Positions 9,356 through 18,819 of a DNA stretch of 64,000 nucleotides are shown here, piece after piece. Both the position numbers and the translations under genes were made by a program. The notes beneath the pieces were generated by a model, which ran no database searches, was not told where the DNA came from, and worked only from the letters and a program-made list of their open reading frames with translations. Origin of the DNA: Robiginitomaculum sp. (lineage in GTDB: Bacteria; Pseudomonadota; Alphaproteobacteria; Caulobacterales; Maricaulaceae); contig JAUZSF010000022.1 of assembly GCA_030949705.1 (NCBI GenBank), forward strand, positions 124,001 through 188,000. The letters run 5' to 3'. The stretch's first letter is position 1. Each line of letters begins with the position of its first letter.

Positions 9356-11941
9356 ATGAATAAGTTTAAATTACGTGCCATTGCGACAACCGCATTGGTG
9401 GCATCGTTTGCAGTGCCTGGGGCGGTCTACGCCCAAATGGAAGACGAGATTGTCGTTACCGCGACCAAGCGTGAAAAAACGCTTCAACAAACGCCTGTTG
9501 CGGTCACGGTGACCTCGGAAGACACCATCGTAAAAACACAGATTCTGGATATTTTTGACCTGCAATCCGTGGCGACATCCTTGCGGGTTAACTCACTGCA
9601 AACCTCTGCCAACACCAACTTTATCATCCGCGGCTTTGGTAACGGCGCCAATAATGCCGGTGTTGAACCATCGGTTGGTGTGTTTATTGATGGCGTGTAT
9701 CGTTCTCGCTCAGCGGCTCAGATTGGTGATTTGCCAAAATTGAACCGTATTGAGGTTCTGCGTGGCCCGCAAAGCACCCTGTTTGGCAAGAATGCATCTG
9801 CCGGGGTTATCAGCATCGTCACCGAAAAACCCTCCTTTGAAAGAAGCGGTTATGTTGAGGCTGGTACCGGCAATCTCAATCTTGCGCTGGTCAAAGCCTA
9901 TATTACGGGCCCGATCTCTGAAAATGCAGCAGCCAGCATTGGCGGCAGCTATAATAAACGTGATGGTTATACCGACAGCCCATCCGGGAAAAACGTCATC
10001 AATGAACGTGATCGTTTTAACATTCGTGGACAATTGCTGATCCAGCCTAATGACAATCTGGATATGCGTTTCATCGCAGATTATAGCGAAATCGATGAAA
10101 TCTGCTGTACTGTTACCAATTTCCAGAATGGCCCAACGGCGCAAATCATTCAGGCCTTGGGTGGTCAATTGGCAGATCCAGCCAACCCATTTGCTTTTAA
10201 GGCATTTAACAACAAAGACCCACGTAACGTTGTACATGATGGCGGCTTGTCGGCACATATCGACTATGATTTTCCGACCTTCGCCCTCAGCTCCATCACC
10301 TCTTATCGTAACAATAAGAGCAGTGCGACATATGATGCAGACTTCAGCTCCGCTGATTTGCTGGGTGATGTGAGTCTTCGCAATGATATTGACACCTTCA
10401 CCCAGGAAGTGCGCCTGACATCAACCGGCGATAATCGCGTTGACTGGATGATCGGTGGTTTTTACTTCAACGAGAATGTTAAGGTAGAAGATGATCTCGT
10501 TACCGGTACCGCTTTTCGCAGCTATGCGGACATTCTGGCGGGTGGCACGGGTGCTCTAGCCCTGATCGAAGCGGCAAACGGGTTTGCACCTGGTTCATTT
10601 TATGCTCCTGGCACCGGCTTGTTTGACAAGTTCGTACAGGATGATGAATCCATCTCTGCTTATGGTACCCTTGATCTGCATGTCAGCGATCGCCTGACGC
10701 TTACTGGTGGTTTGAACTATACTGACGACAGCAAACGGGTTAAGGGCAGTGCTCTGACTACAGAGCCGTTCTCAGCGATTGATCTTGCTGGTTCTGGTGC
10801 CTTTAATGCACTGGTTCTTGGTAGTCTACTCCAGAACTTCCCCAACATCGCCGCTGCTTGCGGGTTGGGCTTCCTGCCCTTCACGCAGGCAAATGTTGGC
10901 GCCGTGGTAACAACCCCATCCTGCCCTGCTCTGGGTGGCATTCCAGGGGCCGTGGCCTTTGGTGGGTTGCAGCAAAGCATTGCCGCCGGCGTTGGTGCGC
11001 TTGATCTGTCTGATCCGGCCCAAAACCCACTGCTTGGCTTGCAAGCCCTGCAATTCATGCCACCGTTCCTGGGCTTTCCTAACGCGGTTGAAAACGGCAA
11101 AACCAATGATAACAAGCTGACCTGGACAGCGCGGGCAGCCTTTGATGCAACCGATAACATCAATGTCTATGCCAGTGCGGCAACAGGCTTTAAGGCCTCT
11201 TCGTGGAACCTGTCCCGGGATTCCCGGCCGTTCGTTAATCAAGAAGCTGCCATTCGTGGTGCAGGTCTGGCATTAACCAACCAGAGCTTTGGTACCCGCT
11301 TTGCTGGGCCCGAAGAAGCTACTGTCTTTGAACTGGGTCTGAAATCCCGTTTTGAACGTGGTGCCATTAACATTGCCGTGTTTGATCAAACCATCAAAGG
11401 TTTCCAATCTAACACCTTCCTGGGAACGGGCTTTGTGCTGAGCAATGCTGGTAAGCAATCTACACAAGGTATCGAAGTGGATGCCACCTATGTACCGGTT
11501 GATCCGCTGAAGCTGACCTTTGCCATGACCTTGCTGGACCCCAAATATGACTCTTTTGTCAATGCACCGGGGCCAAATGGCACGATTGTTGACCGTTCCG
11601 GTCAGAAACCTGCTGGTATTGCTTCGGTCAGCATTGCGACCTCGGCGACCTATACCCATAACTTTGACAATGGGATGACCGGCTTTATTCGTGCTGACTA
11701 TCAGTATGAAAGCGGCGTTCAGGTTGTGGAAATTCTGTCACCACGGCGCACGGTCAATCTGGTTAATGCCAGTGCCGGTCTGAGCTGGGAAAATGGTCTG
11801 GACCTTCGCTTCTGGGGTAGAAATATCTTTAATGATAAGTTCTTCACCAGCGCCTTCCCAGGTGTTGTGCAGGCCGGGACGATTAATGCTTATCCTAACC
11901 AGCCACGCACCTATGGCGTTTCGCTTCGCAAAAGCTTCTGA
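9356..11941 (+). CDS. TonB-dependent receptor (tandem paralogue)
   Basis: An outer-membrane receptor of 861 residues. Its first residues (F-K-L-R-A-I-A-T-T-A-L-V-A) match the preceding receptor. The signal peptide ends at V-Y-A-Q and is followed by E-D-E-I-V-V-T-A-T. Plug motifs I-R-G-F-G and R-I-E-V-L-R-G-P-Q-S-T are present, and the barrel ends in L-R-K-S-F with the terminal phenylalanine expected for BAM insertion. It is longer than its neighbour mainly through an extra extracellular loop region around residues 480-580 rich in A, L and P. GAGGGGAAG precedes the start. The gene is followed by a strong terminator at 11971, which probably ends the esterase-receptor transcription unit. Confidence 0.9.
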   Translation: MNKFKLRAIATTALVASFAVPGAVYAQMEDEIVVTATKREKTLQQTPVAVTVTSEDTIVKTQILDIFDLQSVATSLRVNSLQTSANTNFIIRGFGNGANNAGVEPSVGVFIDGVYRSRSAAQIGDLPKLNRIEVLRGPQSTLFGKNASAGVISIVTEKPSFERSGYVEAGTGNLNLALVKAYITGPISENAAASIGGSYNKRDGYTDSPSGKNVINERDRFNIRGQLLIQPNDNLDMRFIADYSEIDEICCTVTNFQNGPTAQIIQALGGQLADPANPFAFKAFNNKDPRNVVHDGGLSAHIDYDFPTFALSSITSYRNNKSSATYDADFSSADLLGDVSLRNDIDTFTQEVRLTSTGDNRVDWMIGGFYFNENVKVEDDLVTGTAFRSYADILAGGTGALALIEAANGFAPGSFYAPGTGLFDKFVQDDESISAYGTLDLHVSDRLTLTGGLNYTDDSKRVKGSALTTEPFSAIDLAGSGAFNALVLGSLLQNFPNIAAACGLGFLPFTQANVGAVVTTPSCPALGGIPGAVAFGGLQQSIAAGVGALDLSDPAQNPLLGLQALQFMPPFLGFPNAVENGKTNDNKLTWTARAAFDATDNINVYASAATGFKASSWNLSRDSRPFVNQEAAIRGAGLALTNQSFGTRFAGPEEATVFELGLKSRFERGAINIAVFDQTIKGFQSNTFLGTGFVLSNAGKQSTQGIEVDATYVPVDPLKLTFAMTLLDPKYDSFVNAPGPNGTIVDRSGQKPAGIASVSIATSATYTHNFDNGMTGFIRADYQYESGVQVVEILSPRRTVNLVNASAGLSWENGLDLRFWGRNIFNDKFFTSAFPGVVQAGTINAYPNQPRTYGVSLRKSF

Positions 11942-11959
11942 TTTAAGTCTGACTTAAAT
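11941..11959. repeat. Perfect 19-base palindrome at the receptor stop codon
   Basis: Arms ATTTAAGTC (11941-11949) and GACTTAAAT (11951-11959) are perfect inverted copies around a single T. The first base is the last base of the TGA stop. With a one-base centre it is more likely a protein-binding site or chance than a stable hairpin. Confidence 0.6.
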
Positions 11960-11970
11960 TGACGATCAAA

Positions 11971-11999
11971 GGGCCGGCGTTTCGCCGGCCCTTTTTTTT
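11971..11999 (+). terminator. Rho-independent terminator
   Basis: GGGCCGGCG and CGCCGGCCC form a nine-base-pair stem around a short TTT loop and are followed directly by eight T. It lies 30 bases after the second TonB receptor. Confidence 0.93.
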
Positions 12000-12138
12000 G
12001 TTGGCAAACAGGATGACAGCTCCAAAATATCATGACCGGGCAGGTTCCGGTAACTCAAGGCGGAATCAACACTGCGTTGGCTTGCCCGAACGCATCGACA
12101 ATGAAATGTAAGGGGGTATTCTTGGTTACCTGTCCCGT

Positions 12139-13434
12139 TTAGGGCTGACGTTTAAACACGCAAAGACCATCCACAAAGGTCATCGCCACCCTGCCCTGCA
12201 TGCGGCGGCCATCATAGGGTGTGTTTTTGGATTTAGAGCGCAGCTTGTTAGCATCACAGACCCAGGGCTTATCCAGGTCAAACAGAACCAGATCCGCTGC
12301 GGTACCTGCCTCAAGCTGTCCACAGCCCAACCCCAGCAGGCGGGCCGGACTGGCGCTGAGGACATACAACATATCCTTTAGCGACACTTCGCCATTATGG
12401 ACCAGGGACAAAGCACCAGAGAGCAAAGTTTCCAACCCCACGGCTCCAGGTGAGCTTTCAGAAAATGGCAGGCGCTTTTCCTCGGCCGGGCGTGGGTCAT
12501 GCCCGGAAACCACCGCATCAATGGTGCCATCGGAGATCCCGGCAATCATCGCTAGACGGTCCTCTTCTTTGCGCAAAGGCGGGGAAAGGCGCGCAAAGGT
12601 GCGATAATCGCCCACATCCAGCTCATTCAGCGTCAGATGGTGGATGGAAACACTGCAACAGACCCTCACCCCACGCGCTTTGGCCTGGCGCACCACATCC
12701 AGGGCGTCCCCTGTGGAGAGCTGGTCAATCAAAAGCCGTGTGCCGCTGGCTTCAGCCAGGGCAACATCGCGCTCGACCATAATGCGTTCGGCGATGGCCG
12801 GAATGCCGCCAAGGCCCAGACGAGAGGCAAAATCCCCTGCATTCATTACCCCGTTGGCGCTCAGATCCGGCTCGATCGGCCGATTGCTGATCAGGGCATC
12901 CATACCACCGGCATAGGTCAGTGCATTGCGCATAATCGCGGCATTGCCGATGGGGCGATCCCCATTGGTAAAAAGCACGGCACCGGCCTCTTTCATCAGG
13001 CCGATTTCGGCCAGTAACTCACCGTTTAGGCCTCGGGTCAGCCCCCCGGCCGGCAAAATGTGAACGGCGGCACGTTTGCGCCCCCGGCGTTTGATAAAAT
13101 CTACCATGGCCGGATCATCAATTACCGGGTCGGTTTGCGGCGATACCACCAGGGTAGTCACCCCCCCCGCCGCGGCGGCCTTACCGGCGGAGCGCAAGGT
13201 TTCGCGCGCCTCGGCACCGGGCTCGCCGGTTTTGACCAGCACATCTACCAGACCGGGGGCCAGAATCAGGCCCGATGCATCAATGGTGTTCACACCATTC
13301 CTCGGCAGCGAAGCGCCAAGTTCGTGAATGCGGCCATTTTTGAGGTGCACATCCACTACTTCATCACGCCCACTGGCCGGGTCGATCACCCGCGCGCCGG
13401 TGATGATGACGGGATCTGCCTTTGCCCCCTTCAT
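12139..13434 (-). CDS. pyrX: Non-catalytic dihydroorotase homologue (PyrC'/PyrX)
   Basis: A 431-residue amidohydrolase of the class I dihydroorotase family, fused by a 4-base ATGA overlap to the end of pyrB. The zinc-binding D-x-H-x-H-x-R-x-P-G is replaced by [10 protein letters not shown] (residues 64-73), and the catalytic S-D-H-A-P-H region reads S-G-H-D-P-R. Metal binding and catalysis should therefore be lost. In Pseudomonas and relatives such a PyrC' is inactive but is needed to assemble aspartate carbamoyltransferase, and that is the likely role here. A catalytic dihydroorotase is encoded at 25755-27092. An 8-base G run in the coding sense (near 13161) is in frame. Confidence 0.87.
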   Translation of the reverse strand: MKGAKADPVIITGARVIDPASGRDEVVDVHLKNGRIHELGASLPRNGVNTIDASGLILAPGLVDVLVKTGEPGAEARETLRSAGKAAAAGGVTTLVVSPQTDPVIDDPAMVDFIKRRGRKRAAVHILPAGGLTRGLNGELLAEIGLMKEAGAVLFTNGDRPIGNAAIMRNALTYAGGMDALISNRPIEPDLSANGVMNAGDFASRLGLGGIPAIAERIMVERDVALAEASGTRLLIDQLSTGDALDVVRQAKARGVRVCCSVSIHHLTLNELDVGDYRTFARLSPPLRKEEDRLAMIAGISDGTIDAVVSGHDPRPAEEKRLPFSESSPGAVGLETLLSGALSLVHNGEVSLKDMLYVLSASPARLLGLGCGQLEAGTAADLVLFDLDKPWVCDANKLRSKSKNTPYDGRRMQGRVAMTFVDGLCVFKRQP

Positions 13435-14375
13435 GTTTTGCCCTCCGCCAGTGCGGCCAGTACGGCCATACGGACGGCCACTCCGGATTCGACCTGTTCA
13501 GTAATCAGACTGATGGCCGGATCATCGGCAATTTCGGAATCGATTTCCACGCCCCGGTTCATTGGGCCGGGATGCATGACCAGCGCACCTTTTTTGGCTT
13601 TTGACAGTTTTGCCCGATCCAGCCCGTAATAGCGAAAATATTCTCGCGTTGAAGGCACGCAGGCGCTGGTCATCCGCTCGCGTTGCAGGCGTAACACCAT
13701 CACCACATCACAGCCATCCAACGCATCATCCATGTTATGAAAAACCTCCACCCCCCACTGCCCGGCACTGGCCGGCAACAGGGTTGGCGGCGCACACAGA
13801 CGCACCTCGGCCCCCATCAGGGTAAGCAGGGTAATATCGGAACGCGCTACGCGGCTGTGCACCACATCGCCGCAAATGGCGATCCGCACCCCGGCCAGAT
13901 CGCCAAAATGCGCCCGCAAGGTCAGGGTATCCAACAGCGCCTGTGTGGGATGCTCGTGCGTGCCATCCCCGGCATTGATCACGGCGCAATCCACCTTCTG
14001 GCTCAACAGCGCCGCCGCCCCGGAGGCAGAGTGGCGCACCACCAGCAAGTCCGGATGCATGGCGTTGAGCGTCACCGCAGTATCAATCAGGGTTTCGCCC
14101 TTGGCCACAGACGAGGTTTTTATCGCCATATTGATCACGTCTGCCCCCAGACGCTTGCCCGCCAGTTCGAACGAGCTTTGGGTTCGGGTCGAGGGCTCAA
14201 AAAACAGATTAACCAGCGTGCGGCCCTTCAAGGTGTCCAGATGCTTGTCGCGGCGGCGGTTCAGCGTCACAAAATCTTCGGCGCGCTCCAGCAGAGATTC
14301 CACCTCCAGCCGGTTTAGGCCGGCTATGCCCAGCAAATGTGGGCCGGTGAACGTATCTTTATAGCTTCTGGTCAT
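13431..14375 (-). CDS. pyrB: Aspartate carbamoyltransferase catalytic subunit
   Basis: A 314-residue cytoplasmic enzyme making N-carbamoyl-aspartate from carbamoyl phosphate and aspartate in pyrimidine synthesis. Expected motifs are present: F-F-E-P-S-T-R-T (residues 58-65, phosphate loop), [19 protein letters not shown], and M-H-P-G-P-M-N-R-G. The start at 14375 gives a normal family length; a longer open frame to 14606 is the antisense of gatC and is not used. The gene overlaps pyrC' by four bases, consistent with a PyrB-PyrC' complex. It is divergent from gatCAB. Confidence 0.95.
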   Translation of the reverse strand: MTRSYKDTFTGPHLLGIAGLNRLEVESLLERAEDFVTLNRRRDKHLDTLKGRTLVNLFFEPSTRTQSSFELAGKRLGADVINMAIKTSSVAKGETLIDTAVTLNAMHPDLLVVRHSASGAAALLSQKVDCAVINAGDGTHEHPTQALLDTLTLRAHFGDLAGVRIAICGDVVHSRVARSDITLLTLMGAEVRLCAPPTLLPASAGQWGVEVFHNMDDALDGCDVVMVLRLQRERMTSACVPSTREYFRYYGLDRAKLSKAKKGALVMHPGPMNRGVEIDSEIADDPAISLITEQVESGVAVRMAVLAALAEGKT

Positions 14376-14499
14376 GCAAAGAGACCCTCTAGCCTGCCTA
14401 AAGCCATTACGCAAGCTGCCGTCTGTGCCATGGATCGCTTGCCCTTTGGCGTGGGCTTTGTTAGGCCAGCGTCTTGCACTGGTTTTTAGGAATTTACCC

Positions 14500-14786
14500 A
14501 TGTCTGTTGATGCGAAAACGGTGCGCAAGATTGCGCATTTGGCCCGCCTTGAGGTTGCCGAAGAACGTCTGGCCCCGCTGGCTGATGAACTGAACGGAAT
14601 TTGCACTGGATTGAACAGCTGGGCGAAGTGGATGTAGAGGGCGTGGCCCCTATGGCCTCAGTTGAGGATGTCCCCACGCCGACCCGCGAAGACAAGATCA
14701 CTGATGGTAATATCCGTGATGACGTGCTGGCCAATGCGCCAAAAACCGAAGAAGGCTTTTTTGTAATGCCCAAGGCAGTCGAATAA
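14500..14786 (+). CDS. gatC: Aspartyl/glutamyl-tRNA amidotransferase subunit C (frameshift in this sequence)
   Basis: GatC stabilises the GatA-GatB amidotransferase that converts Glu-tRNA-Gln or Asp-tRNA-Asn to the amide. The first frame gives a normal N-terminus ([13 protein letters not shown]) but ends at 14637. The rest of GatC, from H-W-I-E-Q-L to M-P-K-A-V-E, is in another frame up to 14786. Adding one T to the TTT at 14600-14602 restores a continuous protein of 95 residues, the usual size. AGGA lies upstream of the ATG at 14500. The stop overlaps the gatA start (TAATG). Because GatC is normally essential in such bacteria, a sequencing error is the simplest explanation. Confidence 0.85.
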
Positions 14787-16259
14787 TGAGCAATCTAAAT
14801 GAACTCAGTCTGGCCGAAGCCCTCAAAGGCCTGGCCAACAAAGACTTTTCTTCACGCGAACTGACGCAGGCCCATCTGGATGCCATGGCGGGTGCCGAGG
14901 CCTTGAATGCCTATCTGGTCACCACCGCCGACCAGGCACTGGCCATGGCCGATGCCTCGGATGAACGGCGCACCAAGGCTGAAACCGGTCCGCTGGATGG
15001 CATTCCATTGGGCATTAAAGACCTGTTTTGCACCAAGGGGGGTGCGCACCACGGCGGGCAGTAAAATCCTGGGTGATTTCACTCCGCCTTACGAAAGCAC
15101 GGTCAGCGCCAATCTCTGGCGTGATGGCGCGGTGATGCTGGGCAAATTGAACATGGATGAATTTGCCATGGGCTCGTCCAATGAAAATTCTGCCTTTGGC
15201 CCGGTGGTCAATCCGTGGCGCGCCAAAGGCGGCGAGCAAAAACTGGTCCCGGGTGGCTCCTCCGGCGGCTCAGCGGCTGCGGTGGCCGCAGGTCTGTGTC
15301 TGGGGGCCACGGCCACCGATACCGGCGGTTCTATCCGCCAGCCCGCCAGCTTTACCGGCACCGTGGGCATCAAGCCCACCTATGGGCGTTGTTCGCGCTG
15401 GGGCATTGTGGCCTTTGCCTCCTCGCTGGATCAGGCGGGGCCAATCACCCGCACGGTTGAGGACGCCGCCATCATGCTGCGCTCCATGTCTGGGCATGAC
15501 CCCAAGGATTCAACATCCTTAAAAGCAGACGTGCCGGACTTTGCCGCCGCCTGCACGCGTTCGCTAAAGGGTCTGCGCATTGGCGTACCCAAGGAATACC
15601 GGGTGGAGGGCATGCCCGCCGAGATTGAGAAAATCTGGGCTGATGGCATGGACTGGCTGCGCGCCGAAGGGTGCGAGCTGGTGGATGTATCCCTGCCCCA
15701 CACCAAATATGCGCTGCCGGCCTATTATATCATTGCCCCGGCCGAGGCCTCCTCAAACCTCGCCCGTTATGACGGCATGCGCTATGGCACCCGCATTGAA
15801 GGCGCGGACCTGACCGAAACCTATGAAAAGACCCGCGGCCAGGGATTTGGCGAAGAAGTGCGCCGCCGCATCATGATCGGGGCTTATGTGCTGTCGGCCG
15901 GTTTTTACGATGCCTACTATATCCGCGCCCAAAAAGTACGTGCCCGCATTGCCGAAGATTTTAAAAATGCTTTTTCACAATGCGATGCCTTGCTGACCCC
16001 CACGGCACCCAGTGCCGCCTTTGGCATCAATGCCAAATTCAATGACCCGGTGAAAATGTATCTGAATGACATCTTTACCGTGACTGCCAATCTGGCGGGT
16101 CTGCCAGGCATTTCGGTGCCCGCGGCATTGGACAATGCGGGCCTGCCGCTTGGCCTGCAGGTGATTGGCAAGGCGCTGGACGAAGAAACCTGTTTTGCCG
16201 TGGGCGGGGCGCTGGAACGTGCCGCGTGCTTTAATGCCAAACCTGGCAAATGGTGGTGA
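14786..16259 (+). CDS. gatA: Glutamyl-tRNA(Gln) amidotransferase subunit A (frameshift in this sequence)
   Basis: The glutaminase/amidase subunit of GatCAB. The amidase-signature triad is visible: Lys in G-I-K-D-L-F, the cis-Ser in [12 protein letters not shown], and the nucleophile Ser in [11 protein letters not shown]. The N-terminal frame (14786-15064) and the C-terminal frame (in phase to 16259) join if one G is removed from the G6 run at 15037-15042, giving [13 protein letters not shown] and a protein of about 490 residues, normal for GatA. This is the second homopolymer fault in 450 bases of an essential operon, so an error in the sequence is likely. gatB follows ten bases later. Confidence 0.88.
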
Positions 16260-16269
16260 GGAAATAAAA

Positions 16270-17748
16270 ATGTTTACTGCGGAACGAGTAGCCGACAAAT
16301 CAGACTGGATCACCACCGATACCGGGGATTGGGAAATCATCATCGGGCTGGAAATCCATGCGCAAGTGGCCTCCAAGGCCAAGCTTTTTTCCGGTGCCGC
16401 CACCGAATATGGTGCCGAGCCAAACACGCAAGTGTCTTTGGTCGATGCGGCCATGCCTGGCATGTTGCCGGTGCTGAACGAGTATTGCGTGGAACAGGCG
16501 GTGCGCACCGGTATGGGTCTGCGGGCGCAAATCAATGCGTTTTCACGCTTTGATCGCAAAAACTATTTCTACCCTGATCTGCCCCAGGGCTATCAAATCA
16601 GCCAGCTATACCACCCCATTGTTGGGGAGGGCGAAATGCTGGTGGAACTGGATGATGGGGACAGCATCACGGTGGGTATTGAGCGCCTACACCTGGAACA
16701 GGACGCGGGCAAGTCCATCCATGATCTGGATCCCAATGCCACCTATGTGGACCTAAACCGTTGCGGCGTGGCCTTGATGGAAATTGTTTCCAAGCCGGAC
16801 ATGCGCTCGGCCCGCGAAGCGGCTGGCTATGTGCGTAAATTGCGATCTTTGGTGCGATACTTAGGCACCTGTGATGGCGATATGGAAAAGGGTAATTTGC
16901 GCGCCGATGTGAATGTCTCGGTGCGCCGCCCGGGCGGCGAGCTGGGCACACGATGCGAGATCAAGAATCTGAACTCCATGCGCTTTATCCAGCAAGCCAT
17001 TGAATATGAAGCCCGCCGCCAGATCCAGATCATCGAAGATGGCGGCACGGTGGATCAGGAAACGCGCCTTTTTAACACCGACACCGGCGAAACACGGACC
17101 ATGCGCTCCAAGGAAGATGCCCACGATTATCGTTATTTTCCGGATCCGGATTTGCTGCCCGTAAAGCTCAGCGAAGACTGGCTGGCACGCATCAAAGCGG
17201 ACCTGCCAGAATTGCCGGACGAGAAAAAAATCCGCTATGTGAAGGATTTTGGCCTTTCCGAATATGATGCCGGCGTTTTGGTCAGTGACCGTGAAAAAGC
17301 GGCCTATTATGAAGAGGTGGCCAAGGGCAATGACAAGAAACTGGCCGCCAATTGGGTGCTGAACGAGGTTTTTGGCAAGCTGAACAAGGAAAATGTGGAG
17401 ATCACCGACTGCCCGGTTTCGGCGGCAGCCAATTGTGCCATCGTGGCGATGATTTCCAGTGATGTAATCTCCGGCAAAATTGCCAAACAGGTATTTGAAA
17501 TCTGTTGGGAGGAAGGCGGCGACCCGGTCGCCATCGTGGAAGAACGCGGCCTGAAACAGGTCACCGATACCGGCGCGATTGAGGCCATGATTGATGAAAT
17601 CATTGCCGCCAATCCGGATCAGGCCGCCAAGGTCAAGGACAAGCCCAAAACGCTTGGCTGGTTTGTAGGTCAGGTGATGAAGGCCAGCCAGGGCAAAGCC
17701 AACCCACAGGCGGTGAACAAGATTTTGTGCGAAAAACTGCTGGATTAG
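16270..17748 (+). CDS. gatB: Aspartyl/glutamyl-tRNA amidotransferase subunit B
   Basis: A 492-residue intact subunit that binds mischarged tRNA and performs the kinase and transamidation steps. Characteristic GatB segments are seen: [10 protein letters not shown], the [18 protein letters not shown] block, L-E-Q-D-A-G-K-S, and [13 protein letters not shown]-terminal YqeY-like tail domain ends in N-K-I-L-C-E-K-L-L. The ATG at 16270 has GAGG upstream. A DUF202 gene begins two bases after the stop, so it is probably co-transcribed. Confidence 0.97.
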   Translation: MFTAERVADKSDWITTDTGDWEIIIGLEIHAQVASKAKLFSGAATEYGAEPNTQVSLVDAAMPGMLPVLNEYCVEQAVRTGMGLRAQINAFSRFDRKNYFYPDLPQGYQISQLYHPIVGEGEMLVELDDGDSITVGIERLHLEQDAGKSIHDLDPNATYVDLNRCGVALMEIVSKPDMRSAREAAGYVRKLRSLVRYLGTCDGDMEKGNLRADVNVSVRRPGGELGTRCEIKNLNSMRFIQQAIEYEARRQIQIIEDGGTVDQETRLFNTDTGETRTMRSKEDAHDYRYFPDPDLLPVKLSEDWLARIKADLPELPDEKKIRYVKDFGLSEYDAGVLVSDREKAAYYEEVAKGNDKKLAANWVLNEVFGKLNKENVEITDCPVSAAANCAIVAMISSDVISGKIAKQVFEICWEEGGDPVAIVEERGLKQVTDTGAIEAMIDEIIAANPDQAAKVKDKPKTLGWFVGQVMKASQGKANPQAVNKILCEKLLD

Positions 17749-17749
17749 A

Positions 17750-18130
17750 ATGACGCCAACAGAGCCACCCCCGGTACAAACTGTCGACCCGCGAGAGGAA
17801 TTGGCGCAGGACCGCACCGCGCTGGCCAGCGAGCGCACCTATGCCTCGTGGGTGCGTACCGGGCTGGCCAGTCTGGCCGCAGCGCTGGGCATTGCCAAAT
17901 TTATTGATAACACCGTGCCCACATGGACGGTACGGTCCATCGCATCCTTATTGATTCTGCTGGCGGCGCTCTCATTTATGTTAGCGGCCTGGCGCTATAC
18001 GGGGCTGTGCAAGAAGCTCAAAAATCTGGATATTGCGCTCATTCCGCACCAGATCGTCCTGTTGATCAGTGGGTTCTTGGTGGTCTGTTCTGGCTTTGCA
18101 CTATTGGCGATCTGGATGATGACCAGTTAG
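17750..18130 (+). CDS. DUF202 (YidH-like) inner-membrane protein
   Basis: A 126-residue protein with the DUF202 signature L-A-S-E-R-T-Y-A-S-W-V-R-T-G-L-A-S near residues 25-41, followed by three hydrophobic segments typical of the YidH/YidG family. Its biochemical function is not known. It starts two bases after gatB, which is tight coupling, though this pairing is probably incidental to tRNA amidation. Confidence 0.8.
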   Translation: MTPTEPPPVQTVDPREELAQDRTALASERTYASWVRTGLASLAAALGIAKFIDNTVPTWTVRSIASLLILLAALSFMLAAWRYTGLCKKLKNLDIALIPHQIVLLISGFLVVCSGFALLAIWMMTS

Positions 18131-18144
18131 GGCTTGAACGCAGA

Positions 18145-18708
18145 TTATCCCAATAACTCGTCAGGCAAAGTTTGTAGAAAGGCTTTGAAAGGCCGGGTGG
18201 TTCCCATGCCGCGGGCTAGCACCAGATTGCCTTGTAATAAAGCGATTGCGCGCTCGGCACGTGTGCGCGCCTCTTTTCTATCCATTTGCGCCTCAATCAA
18301 GACATCGGTCAGAGCATCAATCCAAAGATCAAATGCTTCCCGGATCACCCCCGTAAACGGCCCGCCCTGAATGCGCGAAGATGAAAGCATATTCAGAAGA
18401 CAGGCCTGCTTGCCGCCCGAATAAAATGTGTCCAGGGTCTTAGCCATGGCCTTGATGCGTTCTCTGGGGTTATTTTTACTTTTCAAAGGTTTTACAATAT
18501 TTTTCGACAACCAGGCTTGCGCTGCCAAAAGCACTTCACACGCCATTTGTTCCTTTCCTTTTGGAAAACGGTGATACAGGCTTGCCTTTTTTAGCCCGGC
18601 GGCTTCTGACAGTTTTGCCAGTGAAGCCCCCTCATACCCATGATCTCGGAACACTTCGCTGAGACGTTGTAATAATGCCGTTTCCTCTATGCTGACCTTG
18701 CGCGCCAT
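18145..18708 (-). CDS. TetR-family transcriptional regulator
   Basis: A 187-residue repressor-type protein. The N-terminal helix-turn-helix spans about residues 26-47 (A-S-L-A-K-L-S-E-A-A-G-L-K-K-A-S-L-Y-H-R-F). The rest is a helical ligand-binding domain with Cys57 and Cys103 by my reading of M-A-C-E-V and Q-A-C-L-L. It faces a DsrE-like gene with 111 bases between the starts, and that gap holds two identical inverted operator-like 16-mers. Autoregulation and control of the DsrE-like gene are therefore likely. The inducer is unknown. Confidence 0.88.
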   Translation of the reverse strand: MARKVSIEETALLQRLSEVFRDHGYEGASLAKLSEAAGLKKASLYHRFPKGKEQMACEVLLAAQAWLSKNIVKPLKSKNNPRERIKAMAKTLDTFYSGGKQACLLNMLSSSRIQGGPFTGVIREAFDLWIDALTDVLIEAQMDRKEARTRAERAIALLQGNLVLARGMGTTRPFKAFLQTLPDELLG

Positions 18709-18739
18709 TCAAATCTCCTCTTACGCCTTTATAACATTA

Positions 18740-18755
18740 ACCGAACGAACGGTAA
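18740..18755 (-). promoter_or_regulatory. Candidate TetR operator, copy 1
   Basis: ACCGAACGAACGGTAA, whose outer ACCG/CGGT half-sites are palindromic. It lies 31 bases upstream of the tetR start and is an exact reverse-complement copy of the site at 18789-18804. Confidence 0.7.
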
Positions 18756-18762
18756 AATTCGA

Positions 18763-18788
18763 TTGACAGTAAGGTGCAACCTTATACT
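18763..18788 (+). promoter_or_regulatory. Candidate promoter of the DsrE-like gene
   Basis: TTGACA (18763-18768) and a TATACT-like -10 (18783-18788) lie between the two operator copies. The spacing of 14 bases is short; a TACTTT at 18785 gives 16. The -10 abuts operator copy 2, which fits repression by blocking polymerase. Confidence 0.4.
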
Positions 18789-18804
18789 TTACCGTTCGTT
18801 CGGT
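18789..18804 (+). promoter_or_regulatory. Candidate TetR operator, copy 2
   Basis: TTACCGTTCGTTCGGT, an exact inverted copy of the 16-mer at 18740-18755, placed directly at the end of the -10 region and 15 bases before the DsrE-like start codon. Confidence 0.7.
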
Positions 18805-18819
18805 AATAAGGAGATTCCA

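Noticed and set aside
11941-11959. The palindrome as a second terminator
   Set aside because: A one-base centre cannot form a stable hairpin loop and no T tract follows; the terminator at 11971 is sufficient.
13431-14606. N-terminally extended pyrB start at 14606
   Set aside because: The extension is antisense to gatC and precedes the normal PyrB N-terminus; the Met at 14375 gives family length.
14601-14786. A separate small gene from the ATG-like start at 14601
   Set aside because: Its sequence is the C-terminal two thirds of GatC in another frame.
16861-17838. A 325-codon open frame antisense to gatB
   Set aside because: It mirrors the codon structure of an intact, well-conserved gatB and shows no recognisable domain or ribosome site.
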